The position numbers and the translations under genes are program-made. A stretch of DNA of 64,000 nucleotides from Bacillus sp. ISL-45 (GTDB lineage: Bacteria > Bacillota > Bacilli > Bacillales > Cytobacillaceae). Positions 42,837-52,294 of this stretch are shown piece by piece; position 1 is the stretch's first letter; each line of letters opens with the position of its first letter. Below the pieces are notes generated by a model. It was not told the origin of the DNA and ran no database searches. It was given only the letters and a program-made list of their open reading frames with translations. Where the stretch lies: the NCBI RefSeq assembly GCF_018613195.1, contig NZ_JAGGQQ010000019.1, forward strand, positions 62,001 to 126,000. The letters run 5' to 3'.

Positions 42837-43403
42837 ATGAGTACCTTTGTTTATATGGTGAGACATGGTGAATCGCCAACAGAAGGAAATGAAAGAACAA
42901 GAGGGTTAACCGAACAAGGGTATTTAGATACTCAGAGAGTAACTGACATATTGAAAAATGAAGAAATTGATGTAGTTGTTTCAAGTCCATACATACGCTC
43001 AATTTTAACTGTTGAAAGTTTAGCTCAACAAATAGGAAAAGAAGTTTTAGTGTTTGAAGATTTAAAAGAGAGGGAATTTTCTTCCGATGGCAATCGTCTT
43101 TCTGATAAAGAATTGGTACCGCTTTTGGAAAAGTCATTTTCTGAATCAAATTTCTCTTTAGAGGGAGGAGAATCAAATGCCGATTGTCAAAAAAGAGCTA
43201 TCAAAGTCTTAACAGAACTTTTAGAAACTTATAGAGATAAGAAAATACTGATAGGTACTCACGGAGCTGTTATGACCTTGATGATGGGATATTTCGATAC
43301 CGCTTATGACTTAAACTTTTTACATTGCACATCAAAGCCTGATATATATAGAATGGAATTCAATGAAAAGGAATTAGTGAAGGTTCAAAGACTATGGGTT
43401 TAA
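42837..43403 (+). CDS. Histidine phosphatase-family protein
   Basis: The 188-residue enzyme has the phosphohistidine motif VRHGES (H10), the substrate-binding Arg in SSPYIRSILTVE and the second catalytic His in IGTHGAVM. This is the branch of phosphoglycerate mutase-like phosphatases. The substrate is unknown. GGGGGAG lies before the ATG. Single gene. Confidence 0.88.
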   Translation: MSTFVYMVRHGESPTEGNERTRGLTEQGYLDTQRVTDILKNEEIDVVVSSPYIRSILTVESLAQQIGKEVLVFEDLKEREFSSDGNRLSDKELVPLLEKSFSESNFSLEGGESNADCQKRAIKVLTELLETYRDKKILIGTHGAVMTLMMGYFDTAYDLNFLHCTSKPDIYRMEFNEKELVKVQRLWV

Positions 43404-43448
43404 ATAATGGTGTTAACCAATAAAAATTACTTTTCATTCTAAAGCTAA

Positions 43449-43489
43449 CGGGTTTAGTTGATCCAGGAAGGATTACCCGCCTTTTTTTT
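43449..43489 (+). terminator. Terminator (GGATTAACGC family)
   Basis: CGGGT...GATCC and GGAT-ACCCG form an interrupted stem around AGGAA, followed by eight or nine T's and then TTGAACTCCTTATTGAA. Confidence 0.75.
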
Positions 43490-43583
43490 GAACTCCTTAT
43501 TGAAACATACAGTCCAGCAATGCTTAAGAAGGAAAATTATTACATAGTGTAGAAAAGGTAATGTATCGGAAAAGAAAGAGGAT

Positions 43584-44240
43584 GTGATTATTATTAAAGC
43601 AGTAATTTTTGACTTTGATGGTACGCTTGCTGATACGTTACCGGTGTGTTTCCTGGCATTTGAATCTGTCTTTAAGAAATTTGATAATCGAGAGGTTACA
43701 TCGGAGGAAATTAAGGCAATGTTCGGACCGTCAGAGACTGGCATTATCCGCGAAAACCTTAAGAATAATAATTATGATGAGGCCATTGAGTTGTATTATG
43801 AAATTTATAGCGAACGACATAAAAATGTTGTTCAGAATAATGAGGATATTAACACTTTACTTAGACTGCTAAGAACAAACGGGTATAAACTTGGGATAGT
43901 GACCGGAAAAGCAAGAAGAAGTCTCGATATATCCTTAGAGTATCTTGGGTTACATAACTTTTTTGATGTAATCATTACGGGCGATGACGTAGAATTTCCA
44001 AAACCTCACCCAGAAGGAATCTATAAGGCATTGGAAAATCTAGGCGTTTTACCAAGTGAGGCTGTTTTCCTGGGAGATAGCGACGCTGATATTATGGCTG
44101 GTAAAAAAGCGAATGTACTTACAGTGGGAGTACATTGGCTGCCAAATTATCAGACAATCGATTTCAATGTCCAACCAGATAAAGTTTATAGGAGTATCAA
44201 TGATTTCATATCTTCCTTTTCAGTAAAAAAGGTAAAGTGA
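43584..44240 (+). CDS. HAD-superfamily hydrolase (phosphoglycolate phosphatase-like)
   Basis: The GTG start at 43584 follows AAAGAGGA. The 218-residue protein has motif I DFDGTLADT (nucleophile Asp about 10), motif II VTGK, Lys in FPKPHPEGI and motif IV LGDSDADI. An alpha-helical C1 cap lies between about 18 and 90. The likely substrate is a small phosphoester such as phosphoglycolate or pyrophosphate, not determined. Confidence 0.9.
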   Translation: MIIIKAVIFDFDGTLADTLPVCFLAFESVFKKFDNREVTSEEIKAMFGPSETGIIRENLKNNNYDEAIELYYEIYSERHKNVVQNNEDINTLLRLLRTNGYKLGIVTGKARRSLDISLEYLGLHNFFDVIITGDDVEFPKPHPEGIYKALENLGVLPSEAVFLGDSDADIMAGKKANVLTVGVHWLPNYQTIDFNVQPDKVYRSINDFISSFSVKKVK

Positions 44241-44623
44241 GTTTAAAGTTTGACTAGCTGCCAAATCAGGCGGCTTTTTTCGTATTTGCACGAAAGGTGC
44301 AGTCAAGTTGAAGAAGGATTTCCCATTATCCACAGCGTAATTGATTAGTATATGCAAGAACCTGAATCGTTGCAAAGCAATTAGCACTATTTATATTTAA
44401 GCCGGTTAACAGCATTACTTTCAGATCCTAGATTATGTAACTCTGTCCAAACAAATTACATAGCAAAGTAGAGAGGAAATGGGTTGTTTTTTATAATAGA
44501 AGTGAAAAAGGCTGATATTAATCATTAAAACGGAATTAATAAGGTTTGTTCAGAAGGTTATAACTCAATGAATCTTACATTTATTGAATTAAAAGGGATT
44601 AGAACTTTTCGAGGGGAGTTACC
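44241..44623. other. Intergenic region
   Basis: It contains a terminator hairpin GCTGCC-AAATCA-GGCGGC with six T's (44256-44280). I see no gene in the remaining AT-rich bases. Confidence 0.5.
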
Positions 44624-45250
44624 ATGGGTTTTTTCAAAATAATTAGAGAATTTATTGATAGTCATTATAAAACGCCAAGAGGAATTATAGGTGCATATAT
44701 TGGTGAAAAGATGGTAAGGCAGCACAAGACTGAAACAAATTGGTCATTAGAGCTAATGAATATTCAAAAAGGGGATAGGATTTTAGAGTTAGGGTGTGGG
44801 GCAGGATATGCAATTAAATTGATTTTTGAAAGGAATTTAGCTGAAGAAATAGTCGGTTTGGACATTTCTCCAACAATTATTCGATCAGCAAGAATTAGAA
44901 ACAAAAAGGCAATAAACGAGAAGAGAGTAAAACTAGTACAAGCGAATTTTAATAAGTTGCCCTTTCATAATGAAAATTTTAATACGGTCTTTAGTATCCA
45001 AACTATTTATTTCTGGACTGATATAGCTACGACCTTATCAGAAATATTTAAGGTTCTAAAGCCAAAAGGAATAGTAATTCTCACTTTTTCTGACGGGAAA
45101 GAAGACAAAACCTGGGAAGGCATTAGAGGTATTACAGAAAATCAAGTAATTCCGTATATGGAGAAGGCAGGATTTAGGGACATATCTTTTGTCAGAGGTC
45201 CAGATTCAAGAGGGTATCATACAGTTGCAGTTAAGGGAATTAAGAATTAA
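44624..45250 (+). CDS. Class I SAM-dependent methyltransferase
   Basis: The 208-residue protein has motif I ILELGCGAGYAIKLIFE (about 53-69), an acidic motif II GLDISPTII, and 'FNTVFSIQTIYFW'. This is the UbiE/Methyltransf_11 type. The N terminus (HYKTPRGIIGAYIGEKM) resembles small-molecule methyltransferases of Bacillus. Substrate unknown. CGAGGGGAG precedes the ATG. Confidence 0.85.
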   Translation: MGFFKIIREFIDSHYKTPRGIIGAYIGEKMVRQHKTETNWSLELMNIQKGDRILELGCGAGYAIKLIFERNLAEEIVGLDISPTIIRSARIRNKKAINEKRVKLVQANFNKLPFHNENFNTVFSIQTIYFWTDIATTLSEIFKVLKPKGIVILTFSDGKEDKTWEGIRGITENQVIPYMEKAGFRDISFVRGPDSRGYHTVAVKGIKN

Positions 45251-45280
45251 CTTAAACCTTTCATACTTTTTTGTTCCAAT

Positions 45281-45319
45281 AAAAGGTGCGTTCAGCCATG
45301 AGGTTTGAGGCACCTTTTT
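45281..45319 (+). terminator. Terminator of the methyltransferase gene
   Basis: AAAAGGTGC and GCACCTTTT form a 9-bp stem with a 20-nt loop, then TTTT. Confidence 0.65.
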
Positions 45320-45440
45320 AATTCATTCCTTATTTAACTAATAGGCAAGTTAGTATAAAAATGGTTTAATGAAATAGCACCCAAATATTTATAAAAGTGT
45401 TAAAATAATGTAAATTTGCAATTTAATAAGGGGCATTATT

Positions 45441-46913
45441 ATGACTATTAGTTTTAATGAGTTTTATAGGGAAGAATTAACGATTAATGAGATTCAAAGT
45501 GCCATGGAAAGTGGGTTCATAACTTCAAAAGGATTAGTAATGTACTATTTGTATCGGATTGCGAAATATGACCAGGACGGACCAATAATCAATTCCGTTC
45601 TTGAAATAAATCCTGACGCTATCTTTTTAGCCGAAGCCCTTGATCACGAAAGAAACACTAAGGGTGTTAGAGGACCGTTGCATGGAATTCCTGTCCTATT
45701 AAAAGATAATATTGAAACTTCGGATTCTATGCATACAAGTGCAGGTACGATTGCATTGGAGCAATATATTGCGGAAAAAGATGCGTTTCTTGCTGAAAAG
45801 CTCCGTGAAGCAGGTGCGGTTATTTTAGGTAAGACGAATATGACTGAATTAGCTAATGCAATGTCTTCAACAATGTGGGCTGGGTATTGCTCGAGAGGAG
45901 GGCAAGTATTAAACCCTTATGGAGACCCTGACCTTTTTGTGGGCGGGTCTAGTTCTGGTTCTGCTGTGGCAGTTGCTGCTAATTTTACGGTTTTATCCGT
46001 AGGTACAGAAACAGATGCTTCAATTCTTAGTCCTGCTATACAAAATTCAGTGGTGGGAATCAAACCAACCGTAGGTTTAATTAGCAGAAGCGGTATTATT
46101 CCTTTTACATATTCTCAAGATACTGCTGGGCCAATGGCAAGGAATGTTACGGATGCAGCCCTTTTGCTCGGGGTTCTGGCTGGTATAGATAAGGAAGATG
46201 CTGCTACCTTTAAAAGTGAAGGAAGGATAGAGCAGGACTATTCTTTATTCCTTGATTCCGAGGGCCTAAAAGGAGCCAGGATCGGCATAGTTAAAAATCC
46301 ATCCAATGACTTTCTAACTTCGGATGAGTATGATGAGGCCTTGTTTCAAAAAGCTATACAAGTTATTAAAAATCAGGGAGGCATTATAGAAGAGATAGAA
46401 ATACCTTCCTTTCATATGGAATGGAAGTGGGGAGTAAGTCTCTACGAACTGAAACACAGTTTAGATAATTTTCTTTCACAACTCCCAACAAACTTACCTA
46501 TTCATTCAATTAAAGATTTAATTCAATATAATCAAAACAACAAGGAAAAAGCATTAAAATATGGCCAGGATAAATTGGATCAAAGAGTCTCTTTTCCAAA
46601 TACATTAAGGAATCCCGATTATATATTAAACAAATTGGAAGACCTGTATTTTTCCCAGGATCAAGGTATCGATCTTGCTTTGGGAAAATACAATCTAGAT
46701 TCAATTCTTTTTCCTTCTTATATAGGTTCAACAATTAGTGCGAAGGCAGGGTATCCATCCATTGCCATACCTGCTGGATATAAGCAAAACGGCCGGCCTT
46801 TTGGAATTACCTTTGCAGGAACAGCTTACAGTGAAGGGAAATTAATTAAATTGGCATATGCCTTTGAACAGGCCACTAACCTTCGAAAAAAACCGAACTT
46901 TGGAACAGAATGA
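45441..46913 (+). CDS. Amidase signature-family enzyme
   Basis: The 490-residue protein has the Ser-cisSer-Lys triad: Lys in PVLLKDNIETSD, cis-Ser in 'LFVGGSSSGSAVAVAANF', and Ser in GTETDASILSPA. It ends with GRPFGITFAG, typical of GatA-like amidases. It is not GatA because gatC/gatB are absent and the N-terminal part differs. It probably hydrolyses a peptide- or small-molecule amide. TAAGGGG lies before the ATG. Cytoplasmic, single gene. Confidence 0.9.
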   Translation: MTISFNEFYREELTINEIQSAMESGFITSKGLVMYYLYRIAKYDQDGPIINSVLEINPDAIFLAEALDHERNTKGVRGPLHGIPVLLKDNIETSDSMHTSAGTIALEQYIAEKDAFLAEKLREAGAVILGKTNMTELANAMSSTMWAGYCSRGGQVLNPYGDPDLFVGGSSSGSAVAVAANFTVLSVGTETDASILSPAIQNSVVGIKPTVGLISRSGIIPFTYSQDTAGPMARNVTDAALLLGVLAGIDKEDAATFKSEGRIEQDYSLFLDSEGLKGARIGIVKNPSNDFLTSDEYDEALFQKAIQVIKNQGGIIEEIEIPSFHMEWKWGVSLYELKHSLDNFLSQLPTNLPIHSIKDLIQYNQNNKEKALKYGQDKLDQRVSFPNTLRNPDYILNKLEDLYFSQDQGIDLALGKYNLDSILFPSYIGSTISAKAGYPSIAIPAGYKQNGRPFGITFAGTAYSEGKLIKLAYAFEQATNLRKKPNFGTE

Positions 46914-46959
46914 TTGAATACAACTTGAAAGTATTAAAGTTAAACATTGGTATTTATAC

Positions 46960-46996
46960 AAAAGGGTTGATCAAGTGCTGAATAACACCCCTTTTA
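46960..46996 (+). terminator. Probable terminator of the amidase gene
   Basis: AAAAGGGTT can pair with the downstream ACCCCTTTT region. The stem is imperfect. Confidence 0.45.
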
Positions 46997-47189
46997 TGTA
47001 GGCTAGTTCATCAAAAGGAGATATTAATGTCACTGTGGAATTAATTGCACTCTGCTATAGGTTGCGTTCCTAATTGTGCTGCCATTCAAGAGCGGCATTT
47101 TTGATATTGAAATAACGAAACAGGTTCAGAAGGTAATGGTTGTCTTTAAATAGAATATATTTTATTAAGCTGAATTTGGGGTGTGTACA

Positions 47190-47666
47190 ATGATTAAATT
47201 CTTTGAATATAACTGGCAGGTAAGAGATGAGTGGTTTGACTGGTGTGATCAAGTAACAATTGAAGAGCTATTAATGGATCGTAAAGGAGGAGTAAGAAAT
47301 ATTTTATACACACTCTTTCATATAATTGATGTGGAATATAGTTGGATTCGTGGTATCCAGGGGAAAGAGGATGTAGTTTTTCAGTTTGCTGATTATTATA
47401 CACTTGAAAAGGTTAAGTCTCTTTCAGATCAATTACGTATTGAAATAGCTGATTTTTTAAAAGTAGATCTTTCTGACTTAAAGGAACTGAGTGTCAGTGT
47501 ACCCTGGGATGAAGCAAGATACACTGTGAATGATATACTTCACCATATTATTGCACACGAAATTCATCATATCGGTCAGCTTTCAGTTTGGGCAAGAGAA
47601 TTGGAACTACAGCCTGTATCCTCTAATTTGGTTGGCCGTGAGTTAAGATCTGTCCATTCTTACTGA
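47190..47666 (+). CDS. DinB-family protein
   Basis: The ATG at 47190 follows TTGGGGTGTG. The 158-residue protein has the DinB four-helix bundle with metal-binding histidines in 'LYTLFHIIDVEYSWI' and 'ILHHIIAHEIHHIGQL'. DinB-like proteins in Bacillus are often thiol-transferases or thiol-dependent hydrolases; the substrate is unknown here. It is a single gene with T-rich sequence after it. Confidence 0.88.
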   Translation: MIKFFEYNWQVRDEWFDWCDQVTIEELLMDRKGGVRNILYTLFHIIDVEYSWIRGIQGKEDVVFQFADYYTLEKVKSLSDQLRIEIADFLKVDLSDLKELSVSVPWDEARYTVNDILHHIIAHEIHHIGQLSVWARELELQPVSSNLVGRELRSVHSY

Positions 47667-47857
47667 AAAAAACCGTACGATTCCCTTTAAGATTTTCTCT
47701 CAAAAGGCAGCTTTTTTTGTTGAACTAAAGAAATAGTTTAATTAGATAAAGAATGAATGAAATTGTGGGTATAGTGCTAAAATGCTGGATAAATAATACA
47801 CTAATGATCTGTCCATTTTTAATTCGGAGAATGCTAACATACAAAAGAGGTGGTAAA

Positions 47858-48283
47858 TTGATTAAGATTTTAATAGCAATAACGTCTCTAATATTTGTAT
47901 TTATTGGTATGTTACACTTTTTTTGGGCATTTGGAGGAAGTTGGGGAGTAAATTCGGCTCTTCCGACTAGAGATGACAGTAAATTACCAGTTTTACAACC
48001 AAGAATGTTAGGTACACTTTTTATCGGATTTCTTTGCTTTTTTGCATCTGTACTTCTATTAGTTCAAATAGATTGGTTCATAGCCATCAAATCCTCCCCC
48101 CTTACAAAATGGCTTTGTATAGCTGGAGGACTTGTTTTCTTGTTACGTGCTATTGGTGAAGGAAAATATATAGGTTTTTTTAAGAAAATCAAACATACAA
48201 GATTTGCAAAACGAGATACCGCCTTCTATTCACCTCTATGTGTATGGATTAGTCTCATTTTTTTGCTAGCATCATTTATATGA
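47858..48283 (+). CDS. DUF3995-family membrane protein
   Basis: The TTG at 47858 lies 4 nt after GAGGTGG; the upstream in-frame sequence is unlike the family. The 141-residue protein has four transmembrane helices and the characteristic 'LHFFWAFGGSWGVNSALP', LVFLLRAIGEGKYIGFFKK and a final DTAFYSPLC block. Function unknown. Confidence 0.82.
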   Translation: MIKILIAITSLIFVFIGMLHFFWAFGGSWGVNSALPTRDDSKLPVLQPRMLGTLFIGFLCFFASVLLLVQIDWFIAIKSSPLTKWLCIAGGLVFLLRAIGEGKYIGFFKKIKHTRFAKRDTAFYSPLCVWISLIFLLASFI

Positions 48284-48358
48284 AATTTGTTATTAGCGAA
48301 CGTGGCAGGATAGTGAGAGAAGGAGTTGAAAATTTTAAAGATATTAAGGTGATATAAA

Positions 48359-48826
48359 TTGGCTTATAAATTTAATTTTTTGATACAAGAGCAAGCTGAA
48401 AATATTGCATTTAATTGGCATTATGACGGAGAATATTCTTTTTATGATATGGAAGCTGATGAAGAAGATTTAGCTGAATTCTTAAATCCCCAAAAAAGAG
48501 GAACTTCTAAATACGCTGTTACAGTAAGAAATGAATTGGTCGGGTTCTTAAGTGTTATAAAAATTTCAGATAAAACTTGTGATATTGGACTTGGAATGAG
48601 ACCCGATCTAACCGGGAAAGGCGGGGGAACAGGGTTTATAAGAGAATGTATGGACTTTATTCAATCAGAATTTAGACCTGAAAAAATCATCTAATCAGTG
48701 GCAGCTTTTAATCAAAGGGTAATTAAATTATATAGAAAAGTTGGCTTTATTGATAAAAAGACTTTTAAGCAAGATACAAATGGTAGCTCCTTTGAATTTC
48801 TTGAAATGGAATATGAATGTAAATAA
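48359..48826 (+). pseudogene. GNAT-family acetyltransferase interrupted by an in-frame TAA
   Basis: The frame starts with TTG (48359) after AAGGTGAT and encodes a GNAT fold with the acetyl-CoA loop 'LTGKGGGTGF'. The TAA at 48692-48694 interrupts it. The same frame continues as SVAAFNQRVIKLYRKVGF, the expected last GNAT block, to the stop at 48824-48826. The break lies exactly where Leu is usual (L-S-V-A), so one TTA-to-TAA change would explain it. The 111-residue truncated product lacks part of the CoA fold and is probably inactive. Confidence 0.8.
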
Positions 48827-48905
48827 AACTTTTATCTAACTAAAGATGCAGTAATGTAGAAGATAAAGTGCTAAATAAGGATGGGAAATGTTAAGGGGGC
48901 TTAGT

Positions 48906-49094
48906 ATGGAATTACTATACGGCATTATTTTTTTATTTATTTTTTATCTAATTATTAAAACAGCCGTTACAAAAGGCATAGACGACTCACGTTTAATAAA
49001 GGAATTGAAAAAAGAGATTAATGGGTTAAAAAAGCAAAAGTCGAAAGAACAAAACAGGGGAGACTCTAAACATATCATAAACAGAAAAGCTTAA
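48906..49094 (+). CDS. Small membrane protein with charged tail
   Basis: The ATG at 48906 follows TAAGGGGG. The 62-residue product has one N-terminal helix (about 3-19) and a long charged, coiled-coil-like tail (LIKELKKEINGLKKQKSKEQ). No family recognised. Confidence 0.55.
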   Translation: MELLYGIIFLFIFYLIIKTAVTKGIDDSRLIKELKKEINGLKKQKSKEQNRGDSKHIINRKA

Positions 49095-49179
49095 TTCCTT
49101 ATTGAACGAAGAAGGATAGTTAAATAAACTAGAAGATATCAAAATGTGATTAGATCAAGGTACAAAGGGGAAATCTGCC

Positions 49180-50043
49180 ATGGCTATATTGAAAAAGTCG
49201 GAATTAGAATTAGTGCAATTTCATAAGAATGATATCAAGGGTTTAATAGAGTTATCAGCATCAGTCGGGTGGGATTATAATGAATATGAGATTGGAACAG
49301 TGTTATTGTCTGGTAAAATATTCGGCCATAAAAATTTTGAGGGGAAAATTGTTTCTAGTGCTGCATTAATTCCATATGATACTAAGTTAGCTTCGATTGG
49401 TATGGTAATTGTTCATAAAGAGTATAGGGGAATGGGTTTAGGGAAAGATGCAACTCAAAAGTGTATAGATTTTACTTTAAGCAACACTTCAATTATGTTA
49501 ATTGCAACTGAAGAAGGTAGACCCCTTTATGAAAAAATGGGCTTTATAACTGTCGATTGTGTTCATAAGTTTCTTTGTGATGACTATAAACCATTTAGCA
49601 AAAGCGGTAGTGTTACTATTGAAGAGTTCAATAGTAATGATCTTAAAGAAATTTTAAAGTTAGATAAGGCTGCATTTGGAGATAAAAGAAGCAAATTTCT
49701 TCAAAATAGAATTAATCAATCAGAAAAATGCTTAGTAGTTAGAGATAACCAAGCGAACATTATTGGTTTTGGAATATCTATTTTAGGACCAATTAATCTA
49801 ATATTAGGACCTATCGTAGCACCTGATTCTCAAACAGCTGCTTTATTAGTAGATAGATTAGCCTCTAGGCACCAAGGAAATTTAAGGATTGATGTGCCTT
49901 CAGGCAATGAAGAGTTTATGTTATTTTTGGAGCAACGAGGATTTAAACAAGTGAGTCAACCACCAGTAATGGTGATTCATTCTGCTGAAATGCCGCCTAG
50001 AAACAATACATTATTCGGAATTGCTGCCCAGATTTTTGGATAA
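49180..50043 (+). CDS. GNAT-family N-acetyltransferase, two-domain (YitH-like)
   Basis: The 287-residue protein has an N-terminal GNAT domain (about 1-130) with the acetyl-CoA loop 'VHKEYRGMGLGKDATQK' and PLYEKMGF. A C-terminal Acetyltransf_18-type domain follows (about 140-275) with IVAPDSQTAALLVDRLA and LFLEQRGFKQV. Substrate unknown. AAAGGGGAA precedes the ATG. Single gene. Confidence 0.88.
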   Translation: MAILKKSELELVQFHKNDIKGLIELSASVGWDYNEYEIGTVLLSGKIFGHKNFEGKIVSSAALIPYDTKLASIGMVIVHKEYRGMGLGKDATQKCIDFTLSNTSIMLIATEEGRPLYEKMGFITVDCVHKFLCDDYKPFSKSGSVTIEEFNSNDLKEILKLDKAAFGDKRSKFLQNRINQSEKCLVVRDNQANIIGFGISILGPINLILGPIVAPDSQTAALLVDRLASRHQGNLRIDVPSGNEEFMLFLEQRGFKQVSQPPVMVIHSAEMPPRNNTLFGIAAQIFG

Positions 50044-50147
50044 AAAAATAATTATTATTGGGACTAAATGCCCTTAAACATAAGGGTGCGTATCCTCAAT
50101 AAGCAGGTTTGCTCCGTATAGTTAAAGTCGAAAGAGAAGGTTATAGA

Positions 50148-50579
50148 TCATTCTTTTCTCTCCATGGTAATGTTAATGCTTCCACCATCAGTAACTTCAT
50201 TCATCCCTATAAGCTGAGCTTCTATATGGTCGTGAAGAAAAGGCTTGTCAATTTTCCATGTTAACGAAAATGTCTGTGGACTATTAAAAGTTTTTTCTTT
50301 TTCTGTATTTATTGCATATCCAATAAGAGTTCTTTCCCACCATGTCTCAGTACCAGTTGGTATAAGCCAAAATAGAACAGTTTCTGTGTTTTCGGCTTCT
50401 ACATAAATTGTTAATTCTTCAGTACCTTTTGGTACAGTAACCCAATTGTTCGTTTCGGGAATGTTTGTATGAATACTTTTTATCACTTTTGGCGGAGGTA
50501 CAGTAATTTGGCTGTTAGCCGTTATAATCCCTAAGTTGCAAAAAAGGCTTAGGGAAATCAACATTTTAGGAATTAACAT
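50148..50579 (-). CDS. Hypothetical exported protein
   Basis: The 143-residue protein has an N-terminal signal sequence (about 1-22, LISLSLFCNLGIITANS) and a beta-rich domain (VPKGTEELTIYVEAENTETV, 'LTWKIDKPFLHDHIEAQLIG'). AGGTGATATT lies just before the ATG. No family recognised. It is the only minus-strand gene in this stretch besides DUF2200. Confidence 0.6.
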   Translation of the reverse strand: MLIPKMLISLSLFCNLGIITANSQITVPPPKVIKSIHTNIPETNNWVTVPKGTEELTIYVEAENTETVLFWLIPTGTETWWERTLIGYAINTEKEKTFNSPQTFSLTWKIDKPFLHDHIEAQLIGMNEVTDGGSINITMERKE

Positions 50580-50660
50580 AATATCACCTCATAGGGTTAT
50601 TATTTTCTGGAACTAGAAAAGTATGTGGTTTTCGCTAGGCGGTTTATGTTCAATATAGGC

Positions 50661-50700
50661 AAAAAAAACACACCGACCTTTTTTAATAGTCGGTGTGTTC
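50661..50700 (-). terminator. Terminator of the DUF2200 gene
   Basis: On the minus strand AACACACCGAC...GTCGGTGTGTT is followed by T's. The 11-bp stem is perfect. Confidence 0.85.
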
Positions 50701-50712
50701 TTGAATTTCTTT

Positions 50713-51063
50713 TTATTTCCGCAAAATCTTTACCATAGCTTTTCCCTTTGCAAGCTCATCGATCAGCTTGTCCAGGTAGCGAATTTCCCTCATGGTCGGT
50801 TCTTCGATGTTTTCGACTCGGACTCCGCAGATTACGCCTTTGATCAAGTCCCTCGATGGATTCATTTGAGGAGCTTCTGCAAAGAAGGTCTCAAAGTCTG
50901 TCTGTTTTTCCAGTATTGCTTCTAACTCTTCCTGGTTATACCCTGTCAGCCAAGTGATGATTTCATCGACTTCTGATCTCGTACGTCCTTTTCTTTCCGC
51001 CTTATTGACGTAATGTGGATAGACACTTGCGAAACTCATAGTATAGATTTTATGTTTACTCAA
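50713..51063 (-). CDS. DUF2200-family protein
   Basis: The 116-residue protein has the DUF2200 pattern: '[20 protein letters not shown]', [26 protein letters not shown] and [16 protein letters not shown]. Family members are small cytoplasmic proteins of unknown function. AAGGGAG precedes the start. Single gene. Confidence 0.88.
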   Translation of the reverse strand: MSKHKIYTMSFASVYPHYVNKAERKGRTRSEVDEIITWLTGYNQEELEAILEKQTDFETFFAEAPQMNPSRDLIKGVICGVRVENIEEPTMREIRYLDKLIDELAKGKAMVKILRK

Positions 51064-51203
51064 GATACAAACTCCCTTAAAATTGTTTTCTTCATTATAG
51101 TACGAAGAATTAGCTGGTACAGATTTGTTTTTATTAAAGAAATCAAAGGAAATTGGCCTGTTAGGAAAGAATATTAAAGCATATGTATTTGGGGGTGTGG
51201 TTG

Positions 51204-51476
51204 ATGGCTAAGACAGTGCTTTCCAACAAGGGAAGTAAAACACCTAGAATCTTTTTCGAAGAAAGCTCTTTTTTCCGTATGCTTCGGTTTGTCTTCTTAT
51301 TATTTCTTTCCTTTTTATTGGTGTATATCTACTATCTGCACCTTACAGACAATCTTCAAAAAACCATTCTGCATATCTGGTCTACTCATCAGCAAATCAT
51401 CATTGCCACATCGATTTTCGTTACCTATACAGGGATTGTTTTTCAGTTGGGTGTATGGAGAGGGAGAAGAAGGTGA
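51204..51476 (+). CDS. Small two-TM hypothetical protein
   Basis: The ATG at 51204 follows GGGGGTGTGG; an in-frame ATG at 51183 lacks a site. The 90-residue protein has two hydrophobic helices (about 27-47 and 62-82) with basic ends, ending WRGRRR. No family recognised. Confidence 0.55.
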   Translation: MAKTVLSNKGSKTPRIFFEESSFFRMLRFVFLLFLSFLLVYIYYLHLTDNLQKTILHIWSTHQQIIIATSIFVTYTGIVFQLGVWRGRRR

Positions 51477-51619
51477 AGGGGTATCTCTGCTTTTTCGTGT
51501 TAAGAGCTATCCAAATAAAGCTGACCCATATCCTTTCACCAATCAAAGTCATAGGTGATATACTAATGGTCTAATATAATAGAAACAGATTTGTTATATA
51601 GAGCAAAGGAGTCAACAGT

Positions 51620-52258
51620 ATGGCCAATGTACATAATTTTACGAAGAGAGAGGAAATCGCGAATGCAATTATCCATGGCATCGGTGGATTATTAAGCATT
51701 GCTGCCCTTGTTATCCTGATTGTGTTTGCTTCCCTGTACGGAACAGCATGGCATGTCGTGAGTTTCACCTTATTTGGCGCGACCATGGTTCTGTTATATA
51801 CATCATCCACTCTTGTCCACAGCTTTCCGCCTGGCAAAGCAAAGGACTTCTTTGAAATCATGGACCACTCATCCATCTATTTCTTCATTGCCGGCACCTA
51901 TACACCATTCCTGTTCATCGCTGTAAAAGGAGCATTAGGCTGGACACTGTTCGGAATCGTATGGGGCCTTTCCATCGCAGGAACAGTATTCAAATCCTTA
52001 TTCGTCAAACGCTTCCTGCATACATCCACCGTGTTATATGTCGTCATGGGCTGGCTGATCGTCTTTGCCTGGGGACCACTGACACAGAATGTATCATCAC
52101 AAGGACTATTATTCCTGGTGATCGGAGGAGTCTTGTATACAGTAGGAGCCATCTTTTACGTCTGGCGCGGATTCCATTACCACCATGCAATTTGGCATGT
52201 ATTTGTATTAGCTGGCTCGATTATGCACTTTTTTGCGGTTTTGAGTTTGCTGCCTTGA
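51620..52258 (+). CDS. Hemolysin III-family membrane protein (PAQR superfamily)
   Basis: The 212-residue protein has seven transmembrane helices and the PAQR/HlyIII motifs 'EEIANAIIHGIGGL', MDHSSIYFFIAGTYTPF and GFHYHHAIWHVFVLAGSIMH, with conserved His/Asp/Ser that bind zinc in the superfamily. The B. subtilis relative is YplQ. Its role in the membrane, possibly lipid homeostasis, is not settled. CAAAGGAG precedes the ATG. Confidence 0.93.
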   Translation: MANVHNFTKREEIANAIIHGIGGLLSIAALVILIVFASLYGTAWHVVSFTLFGATMVLLYTSSTLVHSFPPGKAKDFFEIMDHSSIYFFIAGTYTPFLFIAVKGALGWTLFGIVWGLSIAGTVFKSLFVKRFLHTSTVLYVVMGWLIVFAWGPLTQNVSSQGLLFLVIGGVLYTVGAIFYVWRGFHYHHAIWHVFVLAGSIMHFFAVLSLLP

Positions 52259-52294
52259 AGCTAGAAAAATATCGATAAAAGCGGAGGTCTTTGC

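Noticed and set aside
44256-44280. Riboswitch or T-box in the accessory intergenic regions
   Set aside because: Only simple terminator hairpins at 3' ends were found; no conserved aptamer-like pattern before any start codon.
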